A stretch of DNA of 64,000 nucleotides from Pseudomonadales bacterium (GCA_002708905.1 PAPM01000016.1:39122-103121); one strand, 5' to 3'; positions 26,089 through 35,125 are shown, counted from the stretch's first letter. Translations and numbers: made by a program. The notes: generated from the letters alone by a model not told the origin.

Positions 26089-27641
26089 TTGGCTTCTCCT
26101 TCAAAAAAGTATCGACCGGTTCCCAAGCTACTGGGGCCCTTACGTACAAAGTGGATCATCAAAAACATTTCCACGATGAACAACCCGGTATAGAACAACA
26201 CAATGGCAATCAAACTGCTCCAGACATCACCGGCCGCCAGGCTGGAAGCTGATAAATGGGTCGGCAGGATCTCACCGATGGACCAGGGCTGACGCCCATA
26301 CTCCGCCACAATCCAACCACACTCCGCAGCGATCCAGGGTAGCGGTATGGAATAAAACGCCATCCGCAGCACCCATTTCTTCTCACCAATGTGGTGGCGG
26401 GTGGATTCATAAAATGCCAGCAGGAACACCAGTAACATAAAGAACCCTGCACCCACCATGACTCGAAACCCAAAGAACAATGGCCACACTTTCGGAATGG
26501 AGCGATCCACCGCCGCTTGGATGTCTTGTTCGGTGGCGCTGACCACATCCGGCACATCCTGCTTCAATAGCAGGCCATAACCCAGATCCGCTTTCACCTG
26601 CTCAAAGGCCTCACGGGTTTCCTCTGTCACGCCCTCTTGCCTTAACTTTTGCAACAAGCCATAGGCCACCATGCCATTACGAATGCGCGCTTCATGCTGT
26701 TCTTTGAGATCGGAAATCCCCAAGACTGGTTCATCCAGGCTGCGGGTAGCAACGATTCCCAACGCATAGGGAATACGCACTGCGTAGTGAGTGGTTTGCG
26801 CCTCATCATCCGGCCAGCCGATCAGAGTGAACGATGCCGGTGGCTCGTGGGTTTGCCATTCCGCCTCGATGGCGGCCAGCTTCGTTTTTTGTACATCCCC
26901 CAACTCGTAGCCGGATTCATCACCCAACACAATCACTGACAGAATCGAAGCCGTACCGAAGCTGGCCGCAATCGCGAAGGAACGCCGTGCGAAAGGTATG
27001 TCACGCCCTTTCAACAAATACCAACTGGAAATACCGAGCACGAACATGGCCCCCGTCACATAGCCGGATGCCACCGTATGCACGAATTTCACCTGGGCCA
27101 CCGGATTGAAGAACACCTCACCCATGGAGGTCAGTTCCATGCGCATGGTTTCGTAATTGAATTCCGCACCCACCGGATTCTGCATCCAGCCGTTGGCAAT
27201 CAGAATCCACAAGGCCGACAGGTTGGACCCCAAGGCAACCAGCCAGGTCACCGCCAAATGCTGGCGCTGGCTGAGTCGATCCCAACCGAAGAAAAACAGG
27301 CCAATCAACGTGCTTTCCAGGAAGAAAGCCATCAGCCCCTCAATGGCCAGGGGCACCCCAAAGATGTCGCCGACATAGTGAGAGTAATAGGCCCAGTTGG
27401 TGCCAAACTGGAATTCCATGGTGAGCCCTGTGGTCACCCCCAGCGCAAAATTGATCCCAAACAATTTGCCCCAGAATCGGGTCATGTCTTTGTAAACCTG
27501 TTTCTGGGTCAGCACATACACCGACTCCATGATGGCCAGAATGAACGACAATCCCAGGGTGAGCGGCACAAAAATAAAATGAAAAAGCGCCGTGAGGGCA
27601 AATTGCAAACGCGCCACTTCAACGGCAGACGCATCGATCAT
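26085..27641 (-). CDS. cydA: Cytochrome bd ubiquinol oxidase subunit I
   Basis: 518 residues. The axial haem b595 His lies in TALFHFIFVPLTLG near residue 20; GDESGYELGD begins the periplasmic Q loop, which is of the long E. coli type (about residues 255-390). The C-terminal block FFGFRVMVGAGFFM carries the Met ligand region of haem b558. Start overlaps the cydP stop in ATGA. Carries all three haems of the oxidase. Transcribed from the sigma-54-like promoter at 27867-27881. Confidence 0.96.
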   Translation of the reverse strand: MIDASAVEVARLQFALTALFHFIFVPLTLGLSFILAIMESVYVLTQKQVYKDMTRFWGKLFGINFALGVTTGLTMEFQFGTNWAYYSHYVGDIFGVPLAIEGLMAFFLESTLIGLFFFGWDRLSQRQHLAVTWLVALGSNLSALWILIANGWMQNPVGAEFNYETMRMELTSMGEVFFNPVAQVKFVHTVASGYVTGAMFVLGISSWYLLKGRDIPFARRSFAIAASFGTASILSVIVLGDESGYELGDVQKTKLAAIEAEWQTHEPPASFTLIGWPDDEAQTTHYAVRIPYALGIVATRSLDEPVLGISDLKEQHEARIRNGMVAYGLLQKLRQEGVTEETREAFEQVKADLGYGLLLKQDVPDVVSATEQDIQAAVDRSIPKVWPLFFGFRVMVGAGFFMLLVFLLAFYESTRHHIGEKKWVLRMAFYSIPLPWIAAECGWIVAEYGRQPWSIGEILPTHLSASSLAAGDVWSSLIAIVLFYTGLFIVEMFLMIHFVRKGPSSLGTGRYFFEGEAK

Positions 27642-27811
27642 GGGTGCTCCTTAGCGGAAGCTTCCGCACGTGAATCAAGGTAAAGGTCGGCAGGCTGATG
27701 TTGCTGTTCCAGGGAGGGAAAAAACGTCATTTTCAGACCGATGATCAACACCAGCTTCACCAGCAGAATCCAGGTGATGTGCTTGCCCAGTGACTGTTCC
27801 ATTCGGCGCAT
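27638..27811 (-). CDS. cydP: CydP-like small subunit at head of cyd operon
   Basis: 57 residues from the ATG at 27811, which follows GGAG at nine bases; a TTG five codons earlier is less likely. One transmembrane helix (ITWILLVKLVLIIGLKMTFF) follows a short basic N-terminus, and the tail is hydrophilic. This matches the putative cytochrome bd small subunit annotated as CydP upstream of cydA in gammaproteobacteria. Its stop overlaps the cydA start by 4 nt. Confidence 0.8.
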   Translation of the reverse strand: MRRMEQSLGKHITWILLVKLVLIIGLKMTFFPSLEQQHQPADLYLDSRAEASAKEHP

Positions 27812-27866
27812 GAATTTCGGCTCCAACTAACGGCTGACAGAAACAACAGTTCCGTATCCCCTAATA

Positions 27867-27881
27867 GCACTGCCCGTGCCA
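27867..27881 (-). promoter_or_regulatory. Sigma-54 (-24/-12) promoter of cydPABX
   Basis: On the minus strand the sequence is TGGCACG-GGCA-GTGC, which differs from the consensus TGGCACG-N4-TTGC at one base, with GG and GC exactly 12 apart. Transcription would start near 27855, about 45 bases before cydP. A sigma-54 activator gene is divergent from it, with two dyads at 27976-28014. Confidence 0.8.
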
Positions 27882-27975
27882 CTAATGACGGCGCACAAAA
27901 AATATTTTATCTATATGTTTTTTAAGGACTTTTAAAGACTAAAAACTGAAAGCAACTTGCATCAAAAAAGCCCTT

Positions 27976-28014
27976 CTGCCATATTTGACAGACTGATACT
28001 GCCATAATGGACAG
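27976..28014. promoter_or_regulatory. Two dyad sites, probable upstream activating sequences
   Basis: CTGCCATATTTGACAG at 27976-27991 and CTGCCATAATGGACAG at 27999-28014 are near-identical imperfect palindromes with centres 23 bp apart, about two helical turns. They lie 110-130 bp upstream of the -24/-12 promoter, the usual place for enhancer-binding-protein sites. The second ends five bases before the activator start, which also suggests autoregulation. Confidence 0.7.
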
Positions 28015-28019
28015 CGACC

Positions 28020-29324
28020 ATGATCGAAATCGAACCGTCCGGCCTGCTCACCCTGTTCGATAAACCGGCTATTTTTATCGATAAGAGCTATCGAATTCTG
28101 GCCAGTAACCCGGCCTACGAGAAGCGCTATGGCATTCCGAAGAATGACAGCCGTTGCTACAACGTCTCCCACGGTTATGACAGCCCCTGTCACACCCATG
28201 GCGAATCCTGCCCGCTGCAGCAGGCCCAAGGCACCAGTAAACCCGCCCGCTGCCTGCACATCCACCAACAGGATGATCATCGACAATATTGCAGCGTTCA
28301 GGTGCTGCCCGTGCCGGGCGGCAACGGTGAGCACCTGGGCTACATCGAAGTCATCACCGAGTCCGAATCCGCCAGCCCCCTGGCCAGCAACAAGGCACTG
28401 GTGGGGGAATCCGAGCCCTTCCAGAAGATGATGGAAAGCGTGTACCGGGTCGCCCCCACCAACGTAAGCGTGCTGTTGGAAGGCGAGTCCGGCACCGGCA
28501 AGGAGCTGATTGCCAAAGCCATTCACGATGCCAGTGAACGCCGCCTGGGCAAGTTTGTGGTGCTGGAGTGCAGCGGCATCAACGAAAACCTCTTTGAGAG
28601 TGAACTGTTCGGCTACCGCAAAGGGGCTTTTACCGGCGCCCGCAGCGACCGGGAGGGCCTGGCGGCCAGTGCCAGTGGCGGCACCCTGTTCCTGGACGAA
28701 GTGGGCGACATCCCCATCAACCTGCAAGTTAAGCTGTTACGCCTGTTGGAAACCGGCTCCTTCCGCCCCATTGGCGCGACAGAGATGGAACGCACCGACT
28801 TCCGCCTCATCTGTGCCAGCCACAAGAACCTGAAGGAAATGGTGGAGCAAGGCACCTTTCGGGAAGACCTCTACTATCGGTTGGCCACCTTCCCCATTCA
28901 CCTGCCGCCGCTAAGGGAACGCAAGGAAGACCTGCCAGCCCTGTGCGAGGCCATGCTGGCCAAGCCCCCCGTTCCCGCACACACCTATGTCAGCAATGCG
29001 GCCCTGCGCCAACTGGCCCGCTACCGCTTTCCAGGTAACATTCGGGAACTGCGTAACATCCTGATCCGGGCGTCGCTGCTGGCCGATGACCACGTGATCC
29101 AGACCAAACACTTACCGGCGGATATCACGGATCTGATATCCGCCCACGACAAAAGCCACTTCGCAGAGAGAATTCACACCCTGGAAGAAATCGAGCTGCA
29201 GTACCTGCACCATGCCCAGGAGGTCTTCCCCGGCAACCCCGCTCAACTGGCGCAACAACTGGGTGTCAGTGAGCGCACTCTTTATCGCAAACTAGCCAAG
29301 CTTAAGCAGGCGGAAACAGACTAA
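28020..29324 (+). CDS. Sigma-54-dependent activator with Cys/His-rich PAS sensor domain
   Basis: 434 residues. The N-terminal PAS-like domain (about 8-115) holds five Cys (46, 57, 64, 78, 91) and several His in the pattern CYNVSH..PC..GESCPL, which suggests a redox, metal or cluster-based sensor. The AAA+ domain follows: Walker A GESGTGKE at 155-162, sigma-54 contact loop GAFTGA at 202-207, Walker B GTLFLDEVGD near 222-231, and an R-finger region. A Fis-type helix-turn-helix ends the protein (QLAQQLGVSERTLYRKLAKL). It faces the cyd operon, and dyads between them make it the likely cyd activator. Confidence 0.88.
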   Translation: MIEIEPSGLLTLFDKPAIFIDKSYRILASNPAYEKRYGIPKNDSRCYNVSHGYDSPCHTHGESCPLQQAQGTSKPARCLHIHQQDDHRQYCSVQVLPVPGGNGEHLGYIEVITESESASPLASNKALVGESEPFQKMMESVYRVAPTNVSVLLEGESGTGKELIAKAIHDASERRLGKFVVLECSGINENLFESELFGYRKGAFTGARSDREGLAASASGGTLFLDEVGDIPINLQVKLLRLLETGSFRPIGATEMERTDFRLICASHKNLKEMVEQGTFREDLYYRLATFPIHLPPLRERKEDLPALCEAMLAKPPVPAHTYVSNAALRQLARYRFPGNIRELRNILIRASLLADDHVIQTKHLPADITDLISAHDKSHFAERIHTLEEIELQYLHHAQEVFPGNPAQLAQQLGVSERTLYRKLAKLKQAETD

Positions 29325-29359
29325 TAGCGTCACTATTGACACCATTAGTGCGAAAAGCG

Positions 29360-29387
29360 TTGACGGTTGGGATTTACCCCCTAACAT
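29360..29387 (+). promoter_or_regulatory. Possible promoter of the thioesterase gene
   Basis: TTGACG at 29360-29365 and TAACAT at 29382-29387 with a 16-bp spacer, 31 bases before the start at 29419. The -35 matches well and the -10 moderately. Confidence 0.35.
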
Positions 29388-29418
29388 GGAAACCATCCAG
29401 CTTGTTTCCGGAGGCACC

Positions 29419-30201
29419 ATGCAATTCACCGAACTTCTCAACAGCATTCAATCTGAACCGGGCGTAAGCACCCTGCCCGACCCCGGCGACTGGCTCCAGG
29501 GTCGTGCCCTGTTCGGCGGCCTGCAAACCATACTTTGCCTGCACGCCATGCGTTCCCTGCTGCCGGATGTGGCGCTGCGCTCCCTGCAAACCACCTTTAT
29601 CCAACCCGCCCGCAGCCAACAGGTGAGAGCCATTGCGTCAATCATCAGGGCTGGTAAAAACGTGACTCACGCTGAAGCGCGCCTGCTGGATGACGAGGAG
29701 AACGTGGTGGCCTTGGTGGTAGGTGTATTTGGCGTCACGCGGGAATCCGAGGTAAACATCAAGCCCCGCCAATCTGAAGTGGTCCGCGAACGCCCCCGCC
29801 ACTTCAGGCAGGTACCCGGAGTGCCCGGCTTCACCAAGCATTTTGATGCCACCTGGCTTGTGGGCAAACTGCCTTTTGGGGGCGACGACAACACACAAAA
29901 CGTAGTGCAGCTGGGCATGCCTGGGGAAGAAGCGTGCAACGAATACCATGTGGTGGCACTGGCGGACTTTATTCCTCCTGTTGCCTTAAGCCATTTGCGT
30001 AAACCGGTTCCCGGCAGCTCCATGACCTGGATGTTGGAGTTTCTGGGCGATGACTTTCAGGGATTGCCATTAGACAACTGGCGGGTGGATGCAGAACTGG
30101 TCGCAGCCGGCGAAGGCTATACCCATCAATCGGTGATGCTGTGGGGACCAAATGCTGAAGCCATTGCCTTGAGTCGGCAGAACATGGTGATTTTCGGGTA
30201 A
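29419..30201 (+). CDS. Acyl-CoA thioesterase-like protein (double hotdog)
   Basis: 260 residues from the ATG at 29419, five bases after CCGGAGG; an in-frame ATG at 29386 has no ribosome site. The sequence has two hotdog halves: the first with DWLQGRALFGGLQTILCLHAM and SLQTTFIQPARSQQVRA, the second with HVVALADFIPP and MTWMLEFLGDDF. This is the TesB-like/4HBT_3 thioesterase family, which hydrolyses acyl-CoA. The substrate is not evident. Followed by a strong bidirectional terminator shared with pntB. Confidence 0.8.
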   Translation: MQFTELLNSIQSEPGVSTLPDPGDWLQGRALFGGLQTILCLHAMRSLLPDVALRSLQTTFIQPARSQQVRAIASIIRAGKNVTHAEARLLDDEENVVALVVGVFGVTRESEVNIKPRQSEVVRERPRHFRQVPGVPGFTKHFDATWLVGKLPFGGDDNTQNVVQLGMPGEEACNEYHVVALADFIPPVALSHLRKPVPGSSMTWMLEFLGDDFQGLPLDNWRVDAELVAAGEGYTHQSVMLWGPNAEAIALSRQNMVIFG

Positions 30202-30216
30202 CCACACAAACGCGGT

Positions 30217-30259
30217 ACCAACAAAAAAAGCACGCCGTTGGCGTGCTTTTTTTGTTGGT
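30217..30259. terminator. Bidirectional intrinsic terminator
   Basis: A perfect 20-bp inverted repeat with a 3-base loop: the GC core GCACGCC-GTT-GGCGTGC is flanked by A7 and T7, so it can end transcription of the thioesterase on the plus strand and pntB on the minus strand. Confidence 0.93.
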
Positions 30260-30271
30260 CGAGAAGGCTGA

Positions 30272-31699
30272 TTACAGGTCTTTCATCGCACCGATGATTT
30301 CCTGCAACACCAGCTTGGCATCGCCGTGCACCATCAGGCTGTTGTCATTGATGAACAGCTCGTTGGGAATACCGGCAAAGCCCGGAGACAGACCACGCTT
30401 GACCACGATAACGGTTTTGGCGTTGGCCACTTCCAGGATCGGCATACCGAAGATGGGTGAATTGGGATCCTTGGACGCCGCTGGGTTGGTTACGTCGTTG
30501 GCACCCAACACAATCGCCACATCCGTTTGAGCGAATTCAGGGTTAATGACATCCATTTCCACCAATTGCTCATAGGGTACTTCCGCTTCCGCCAGCAGCA
30601 CGTTCATATGACCAGGCATACGACCTGCCACAGGGTGAATGGCGTATTTAACGTCGATGTCGTGCTTCTGCAGCATGCTGGCCAGTTCACGGGTAGCGTG
30701 TTGAGCTTGCGCTACCGCCAGACCGTAACCGGGAACGAACACCACTTTCTTGGCGGAGTCCAGCAGCATGGCCACTTCGTCGGCGCTGGTGACTTTCACT
30801 TTACCTTCGTAGAAGGCATCGTTCTCATCCTTGGATACACCAGCCTGGGCCGCCATGGAACCACCGAACAATACATTGGTGAGTGAACGGTTCATGGCTT
30901 TACACATAATAGTGGTCAGGATCAGACCGGATGCACCCACCAGGGAGCCGGTAATAATCAAGCCGTTGTTGCCCAACACGAAACCGGTGGCAGAACCCGC
31001 CAGACCGGAGTAGGAGTTCAACAGCGCGATAACCACCGGCATGTCGGCACCACCGATAGGAATAACCAGCGCCACACCCAACAGCAGACAGATCACCACC
31101 ATCACGATCAACAGGTCCGTGTTCTCCAGCGGGCCATCGTAGACAAAGTAAGCGGAGCCAGCCAACAGCAACACAAAGCACACTTTAACAATGGCCTTGA
31201 ACATACCGATGGAGGAAGGGTCTCCCAGCTTGCCCATCAACTTACCCACCGCCACAAAGCTACCAGTCAGGGTAATGGCACCGATCAGGATGCTGAAGAT
31301 CAGAGCAATGGCCCATTGCATGTTGGCTTCCGGCATCCCCATGATGGCACCCATGGGCAGGGCAGCAGCTTTTTGCATTTCCAGATAATTGGCGGAGGCC
31401 ACCAGCAAGGAGGCACCACCACCAAAACCGTTCAACGCGGCCACCATTTCCGGCATGGAAGTCATCTGAACTTTCTTTGCCAGGAAGGTACCGATGGCGG
31501 CACCGATCAGAATCCCCATAATGATATACAGGTAGCTAACCACGTTCTGCTCCAGCAGAGCAGCGATAACAGCGATCAACATACCCACTGCAGACAGTTG
31601 GTTACCACGCACTGCCGTCTTCGGCGTGGTCATCCCCTTGATGCCGTAAATAAACAGTACGGCCGCGACAAGATAAGCGAAATTAATAAACGAGTGCAT
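30272..31699 (-). CDS. pntB: NAD(P) transhydrogenase subunit beta
   Basis: 475 residues. Eight or nine membrane segments fill residues 1-280, then the NADP-binding domain III with VFVPGYGLAVAQAQH, HPVAGRMPGHMNVLLAEA and GANDVTNPAA. This subunit completes the proton-translocating transhydrogenase, which uses the proton gradient to reduce NADP+ with NADH. It lies 18 nt after the small alpha membrane subunit and ends at the bidirectional terminator. NADPH from it could feed the fatty acyl reductases elsewhere in the window. Confidence 0.96.
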   Translation of the reverse strand: MHSFINFAYLVAAVLFIYGIKGMTTPKTAVRGNQLSAVGMLIAVIAALLEQNVVSYLYIIMGILIGAAIGTFLAKKVQMTSMPEMVAALNGFGGGASLLVASANYLEMQKAAALPMGAIMGMPEANMQWAIALIFSILIGAITLTGSFVAVGKLMGKLGDPSSIGMFKAIVKVCFVLLLAGSAYFVYDGPLENTDLLIVMVVICLLLGVALVIPIGGADMPVVIALLNSYSGLAGSATGFVLGNNGLIITGSLVGASGLILTTIMCKAMNRSLTNVLFGGSMAAQAGVSKDENDAFYEGKVKVTSADEVAMLLDSAKKVVFVPGYGLAVAQAQHATRELASMLQKHDIDVKYAIHPVAGRMPGHMNVLLAEAEVPYEQLVEMDVINPEFAQTDVAIVLGANDVTNPAASKDPNSPIFGMPILEVANAKTVIVVKRGLSPGFAGIPNELFINDNSLMVHGDAKLVLQEIIGAMKDL

Positions 31700-31717
31700 G
31701 AGCTTTCCTTCTTAGCC

Positions 31718-32002
31718 TTATTTCTTTTTGAACATGTGCAACATGCGGTCGGTCACCGTGAACCCACCGAATATGTTGATACAGGCCAGAATGATCGCCA
31801 GCACACCCAGGAAAGTGGACAGGCCATCGGTTTGCTCACCACCACCGGAACTGATGATGGCCCCCACCACCACGATACCGGAGATAGCATTGGTGCCACT
31901 CATCAGCGGCGTATGCAAGGTAGGTGGTACCTTGTTGATAACCTCTACACCCACAAAAATCGCCAATACGAAAATTGTGAGCGTCAGCATTAACATTTCC
32001 AT
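31718..32002 (-). CDS. pntAB: NAD(P) transhydrogenase alpha subunit, membrane part
   Basis: 94 residues with three or four transmembrane helices and the block [26 protein letters not shown] typical of the C-terminal part of PntA. It is a separate gene, so the alpha subunit is split, as in Rhodospirillum-type enzymes. The start overlaps the pntAA stop by one base (TAATG). Confidence 0.95.
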   Translation of the reverse strand: MEMLMLTLTIFVLAIFVGVEVINKVPPTLHTPLMSGTNAISGIVVVGAIISSGGGEQTDGLSTFLGVLAIILACINIFGGFTVTDRMLHMFKKK

Positions 32003-33144
32003 TAGTTTGCCCCCTTCTCTATGGCTTCCAGCAGGCCAGCATGTTTGATTTCGCCGCCTTCAGTGATCAGTGTGGCTGCGACAATTTCGTCTTCCATGTT
32101 CACGGTCAATTCACCTTCTTTTGCCATATTCTGCAGGAAGGTGGTGATGTTTTTGGTGAATAATTGGGAGGCGTGAACGGGAACTCGGGAAGGGTGATCA
32201 ACGTAACCGATGATGGTGACACCATCGACATAGACTTTCTGATTGACCACTGTGCCTTCGACGTTACCACCACGCTCTGCAGCCAGATCCACAATCACCG
32301 AACCTTTCTTCATGCACTTCAGCATATCGGCGGTAATCAGCCGCGGAGAAGGTTTACCGGGGATGGCGGCAGTGGTGATCACCAGGTCAGACTGCGCCAC
32401 TTTAGCGGACATCTGCTCACGCTGGGCTTTGTAGAATGCTTCTGACTGCTGCTTGGCGTAGCCACCGGAACTGGTACCTTCTTCCTGAGGCAGATCGAAT
32501 TCGACGAACTTGGCACCCAGACTTTCCACCTGCTCTCTTACTTCTACCCGGGTGTCATAGGCTTCCACGACTGCACCCAGTCGACGGGCAGTGGAGATGG
32601 CCATCAGACCTGCCACACCGGAACCAATGATGAACACTTTGGCCGGGTGAATGGTACCGGCAGCGGTCATCAACATCGGGAAGTATTGAGGCAACACCAT
32701 GGCACCGGCCAATACTGCGCGGTAACCGGAAATCGCCGCCATGGAGCTCAACACGTCCATGCTCTGGGCACGGGTGATACGGGGAATAAACTCCAACGCA
32801 AAACTGCGTACATTTCTGGCAGCCAGCTTTTTCACCAGATCCTGGTTGAACCAGGCGTCCAGCATACAGATCAGGGTCGAACCTTCTTTTATCAGGTCAG
32901 GCTCATCGTCAACCAGATGACGTACTTTTAAAATCAAGTCAGCCTGTTCGTACAAAGATGCTGCGTCCGGTGCAATGCTGGCCCCTGCATTGCGGAACTC
33001 ATCATCGTCATAATGAGAGGCTTCCCCCGCGCCACTTTGCACTACAACGTCAAAGCCTGCGCCTGTTAAAATTTGTATACCTGAGGGAATAACAGCGACG
33101 CGATTCTCCCCAGGGTATATCTCTCTCGGTATACCCACTAACAT
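32002..33144 (-). CDS. pntAA: NAD(P) transhydrogenase alpha subunit, NAD-binding part
   Basis: 380 residues. [22 protein letters not shown] at the N-terminus is diagnostic of the alanine dehydrogenase/PntA family. The NAD-binding Rossmann motif is [20 protein letters not shown] near residues 170-189, and the mobile loop [13 protein letters not shown] follows. This is soluble domain I of the transhydrogenase. GGAG lies nine bases before the ATG. It is the first gene of pntAA-pntAB-pntB. Confidence 0.95.
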   Translation of the reverse strand: MLVGIPREIYPGENRVAVIPSGIQILTGAGFDVVVQSGAGEASHYDDDEFRNAGASIAPDAASLYEQADLILKVRHLVDDEPDLIKEGSTLICMLDAWFNQDLVKKLAARNVRSFALEFIPRITRAQSMDVLSSMAAISGYRAVLAGAMVLPQYFPMLMTAAGTIHPAKVFIIGSGVAGLMAISTARRLGAVVEAYDTRVEVREQVESLGAKFVEFDLPQEEGTSSGGYAKQQSEAFYKAQREQMSAKVAQSDLVITTAAIPGKPSPRLITADMLKCMKKGSVIVDLAAERGGNVEGTVVNQKVYVDGVTIIGYVDHPSRVPVHASQLFTKNITTFLQNMAKEGELTVNMEDEIVAATLITEGGEIKHAGLLEAIEKGAN

Positions 33145-33187
33145 TCTTCGAACTCCAAACCGATTGATTTTTATAGGTATTTTAAGC

Positions 33188-33201
33188 TTATAGGCCTATA
33201 A
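33188..33201. promoter_or_regulatory. 14-bp perfect palindrome upstream of pntAA
   Basis: TTATAGGCCTATAA, self-complementary, 44-57 bases before the pntAA start in an AT-rich stretch likely to contain the promoter. Candidate operator; no local regulator. Confidence 0.35.
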
Positions 33202-33272
33202 ACGGGCAAGTCTATGCCCACCGGGCCCGGCGGAGTGGATAACCTAGCGTGAGAAGTGGAAGATGACAACCC

Positions 33273-33548
33273 CTATTTTGTGTCTGGCACGAAGCGCAAA
33301 CCAATTCCTTCCTCAACCATTCGCACCACCTCCAAGGTGACGACTGGTGCGTCATCCATCAAACCCTGCACTTGTCCTTTTAGTATTGTGCCGACCGGTG
33401 GAATGTTCTGTTCCTGAGGGTCCATTACAAGAAACACGCCACCATCTGAAATATCCCTGGTGTACACGGTCGTGGGCGCGATATCGTTATTCCAGATTTT
33501 GAACTGGCAGCGCAATGCAGTGCGCAAATAGCGTCGCTGATTAGACAT
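33273..33548 (-). CDS. Stand-alone PilZ domain protein
   Basis: 91 residues from the ATG at 33548; a TTG three codons upstream is possible. Both c-di-GMP-binding motifs are present: RRYLR near residues 5-9 and DISDGG at about 32-37, followed by GLRFV near the C-terminus. A single-domain cytoplasmic c-di-GMP receptor. It lies alone on the minus strand with no obvious partner gene. Confidence 0.85.
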   Translation of the reverse strand: MSNQRRYLRTALRCQFKIWNNDIAPTTVYTRDISDGGVFLVMDPQEQNIPPVGTILKGQVQGLMDDAPVVTLEVVRMVEEGIGLRFVPDTK

Positions 33549-33726
33549 AGTCCCCAATACCCAACATCATCATTACCTCATAAGTGTAGCAAGCTTGGCT
33601 GAACTGCCCAGCTTTCCCCATGCTGCCTGCCATAATCTACATATCCCATTGCGACATGGCCCCCATTGAAACGTACTCGGCTCTCTTGGTAGCATCTGGA
33701 GTCCAGCCCAATGGGAACAGCCTGCC

Positions 33727-34704
33727 ATGTTCAAAAATACAAAAGGGTCCAGCAGTACCAAATGGTCCGAGGACAACATCCCCAGCCAGACGGGTAAGCG
33801 CATTCTGATCACCGGCGCCAACAGCGGCATTGGACTCGCAGCCGCCAAAGAACTGGCCGGCAAAGGCGCCCATGTCATCCTGGCCTGTCGTAATGAGGCC
33901 AAGGCCCTCCAGGCTATGTCCCGTATCCGGAAGTCCCACCCTAAAGCCTCCCTGCAGTTTTTATCCCTGGATCTGGGCAGCCTGGATTCCGTGAGAGAAA
34001 TGGCCCGTGAGTTTCTGGAGCAATACGACAAACTGGATGTACTGATCAATAACGCCGGGGTTATGTGGCTGCCACAGGGGACAACCGCTGACGGTTTTGA
34101 AACCCAAATCGGAATCAACCATTTCGGGCATTTTGCGTTAACAGGACTGCTGCTGCCCGCCCTGCTGAAACAACCGGGCTCGCGGGTGGTGACCGTGAGC
34201 AGTATTGCCCATCGGGCCGGCAACCTGAATTTTGAGGATCTGTTTTTTGAACGGCGTCCCTATGGCAAACACAAGGCCTACGGACAAAGCAAACTGGCTA
34301 ACCTGGTGTTCGCGCGGGAGCTGGAGCGCCGCCTGAACCGGGCCGGCGCCCAAACCATTTCCGTTGCCGTTCACCCTGGCGTTTCCAATACCAGTCTGGG
34401 TCAATCCCGCTCAGAAACGCCGGCGTCCAAAGTGGTATCCGGGTTGGCCCAGATTCTCACCCCGCTGATAGGCCAGAGCGCATTGAAGGGTGCCCTGCCT
34501 ACCCTGTTCGCCGCCACCGAGGCAGACGTTCAGGGCGGCGATTACATTGGGCCCGATGGTTTTTATGAAGCATACGGCTACCCGGCTCCTGCCTATTCCA
34601 CCCGCCGCTCCAACAACCCCGAAATCGGGCGCAAGCTTTGGGAAGTGTCTGAGCAACTCACAGGAGTGATCTACCCCTTCGAGAACCAGCAGGCAGTGGC
34701 CTGA
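33727..34704 (+). CDS. SDR family oxidoreductase (retinol dehydrogenase-like)
   Basis: 325 residues. Cofactor motif TGANSGIG near residues 27-34, NNAGVMWLP, catalytic Ser region VSSIAH and YGQSKLAN with catalytic Tyr/Lys. CRN after the second strand suits NADP(H). The C-terminal region IGPDGFYEAYGYPA is typical of the retinol dehydrogenase/WW-domain-oxidoreductase-like branch. Substrate unknown, probably a lipophilic aldehyde or ketone. Confidence 0.85.
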   Translation: MFKNTKGSSSTKWSEDNIPSQTGKRILITGANSGIGLAAAKELAGKGAHVILACRNEAKALQAMSRIRKSHPKASLQFLSLDLGSLDSVREMAREFLEQYDKLDVLINNAGVMWLPQGTTADGFETQIGINHFGHFALTGLLLPALLKQPGSRVVTVSSIAHRAGNLNFEDLFFERRPYGKHKAYGQSKLANLVFARELERRLNRAGAQTISVAVHPGVSNTSLGQSRSETPASKVVSGLAQILTPLIGQSALKGALPTLFAATEADVQGGDYIGPDGFYEAYGYPAPAYSTRRSNNPEIGRKLWEVSEQLTGVIYPFENQQAVA

Positions 34705-34714
34705 CACACTCGTC

Positions 34715-35125
34715 TTATGGCTGCCGATTCACTTCATCAATCTGGCCGTTGAGGGTCCAGTAGTCGTATAGATAACCCACCAGAAACAAACCACCGGTCA
34801 ACAGGTAGATCAATCCGGTAATCCATTTCCCCATGTAAAAACGGTGGATACCAAACACGCCAAGGAAGGTCAGCAGAATCCAGGACACGGTGTAATCCAC
34901 TTTTCCTGCGGTATATTTGCGATCAGCGGCCCGGTCCATGGAGGGAATCAAAAACAGGTCGATGATCCAGCCGATAAACAGCAGGCCAAGGGTAAAAAAC
35001 CAAATGGTGCCGGTGATGGGTTTGCCATAATAGAATCTGTGCGAACCCAGAAAACCAAAAATCCAGAGAATATAACCAATGACTTTGGAATGAGTATTAT
35101 TCTGAGTGGTGTTCTGTACGTTCAT
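34715..35125 (-). CDS. Membrane protein with two TM2 domains
   Basis: 136 residues. Two tandem copies of a TM2 unit: the first with GFLGSHRFYYGKPITGTIWFF (cut here after 20: the core is GSHRFYYG) and the second with GVFGIHRFYMGKWITGLIYL, each followed by a second helix and a D(L/Y) segment. Four transmembrane helices in all. A polar N-terminus (Asn/Thr-rich) precedes the first. TM2 proteins are widespread but of unclear function. It is convergent with the SDR gene (10 nt between stops). Confidence 0.8.
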   Translation of the reverse strand: MNVQNTTQNNTHSKVIGYILWIFGFLGSHRFYYGKPITGTIWFFTLGLLFIGWIIDLFLIPSMDRAADRKYTAGKVDYTVSWILLTFLGVFGIHRFYMGKWITGLIYLLTGGLFLVGYLYDYWTLNGQIDEVNRQP

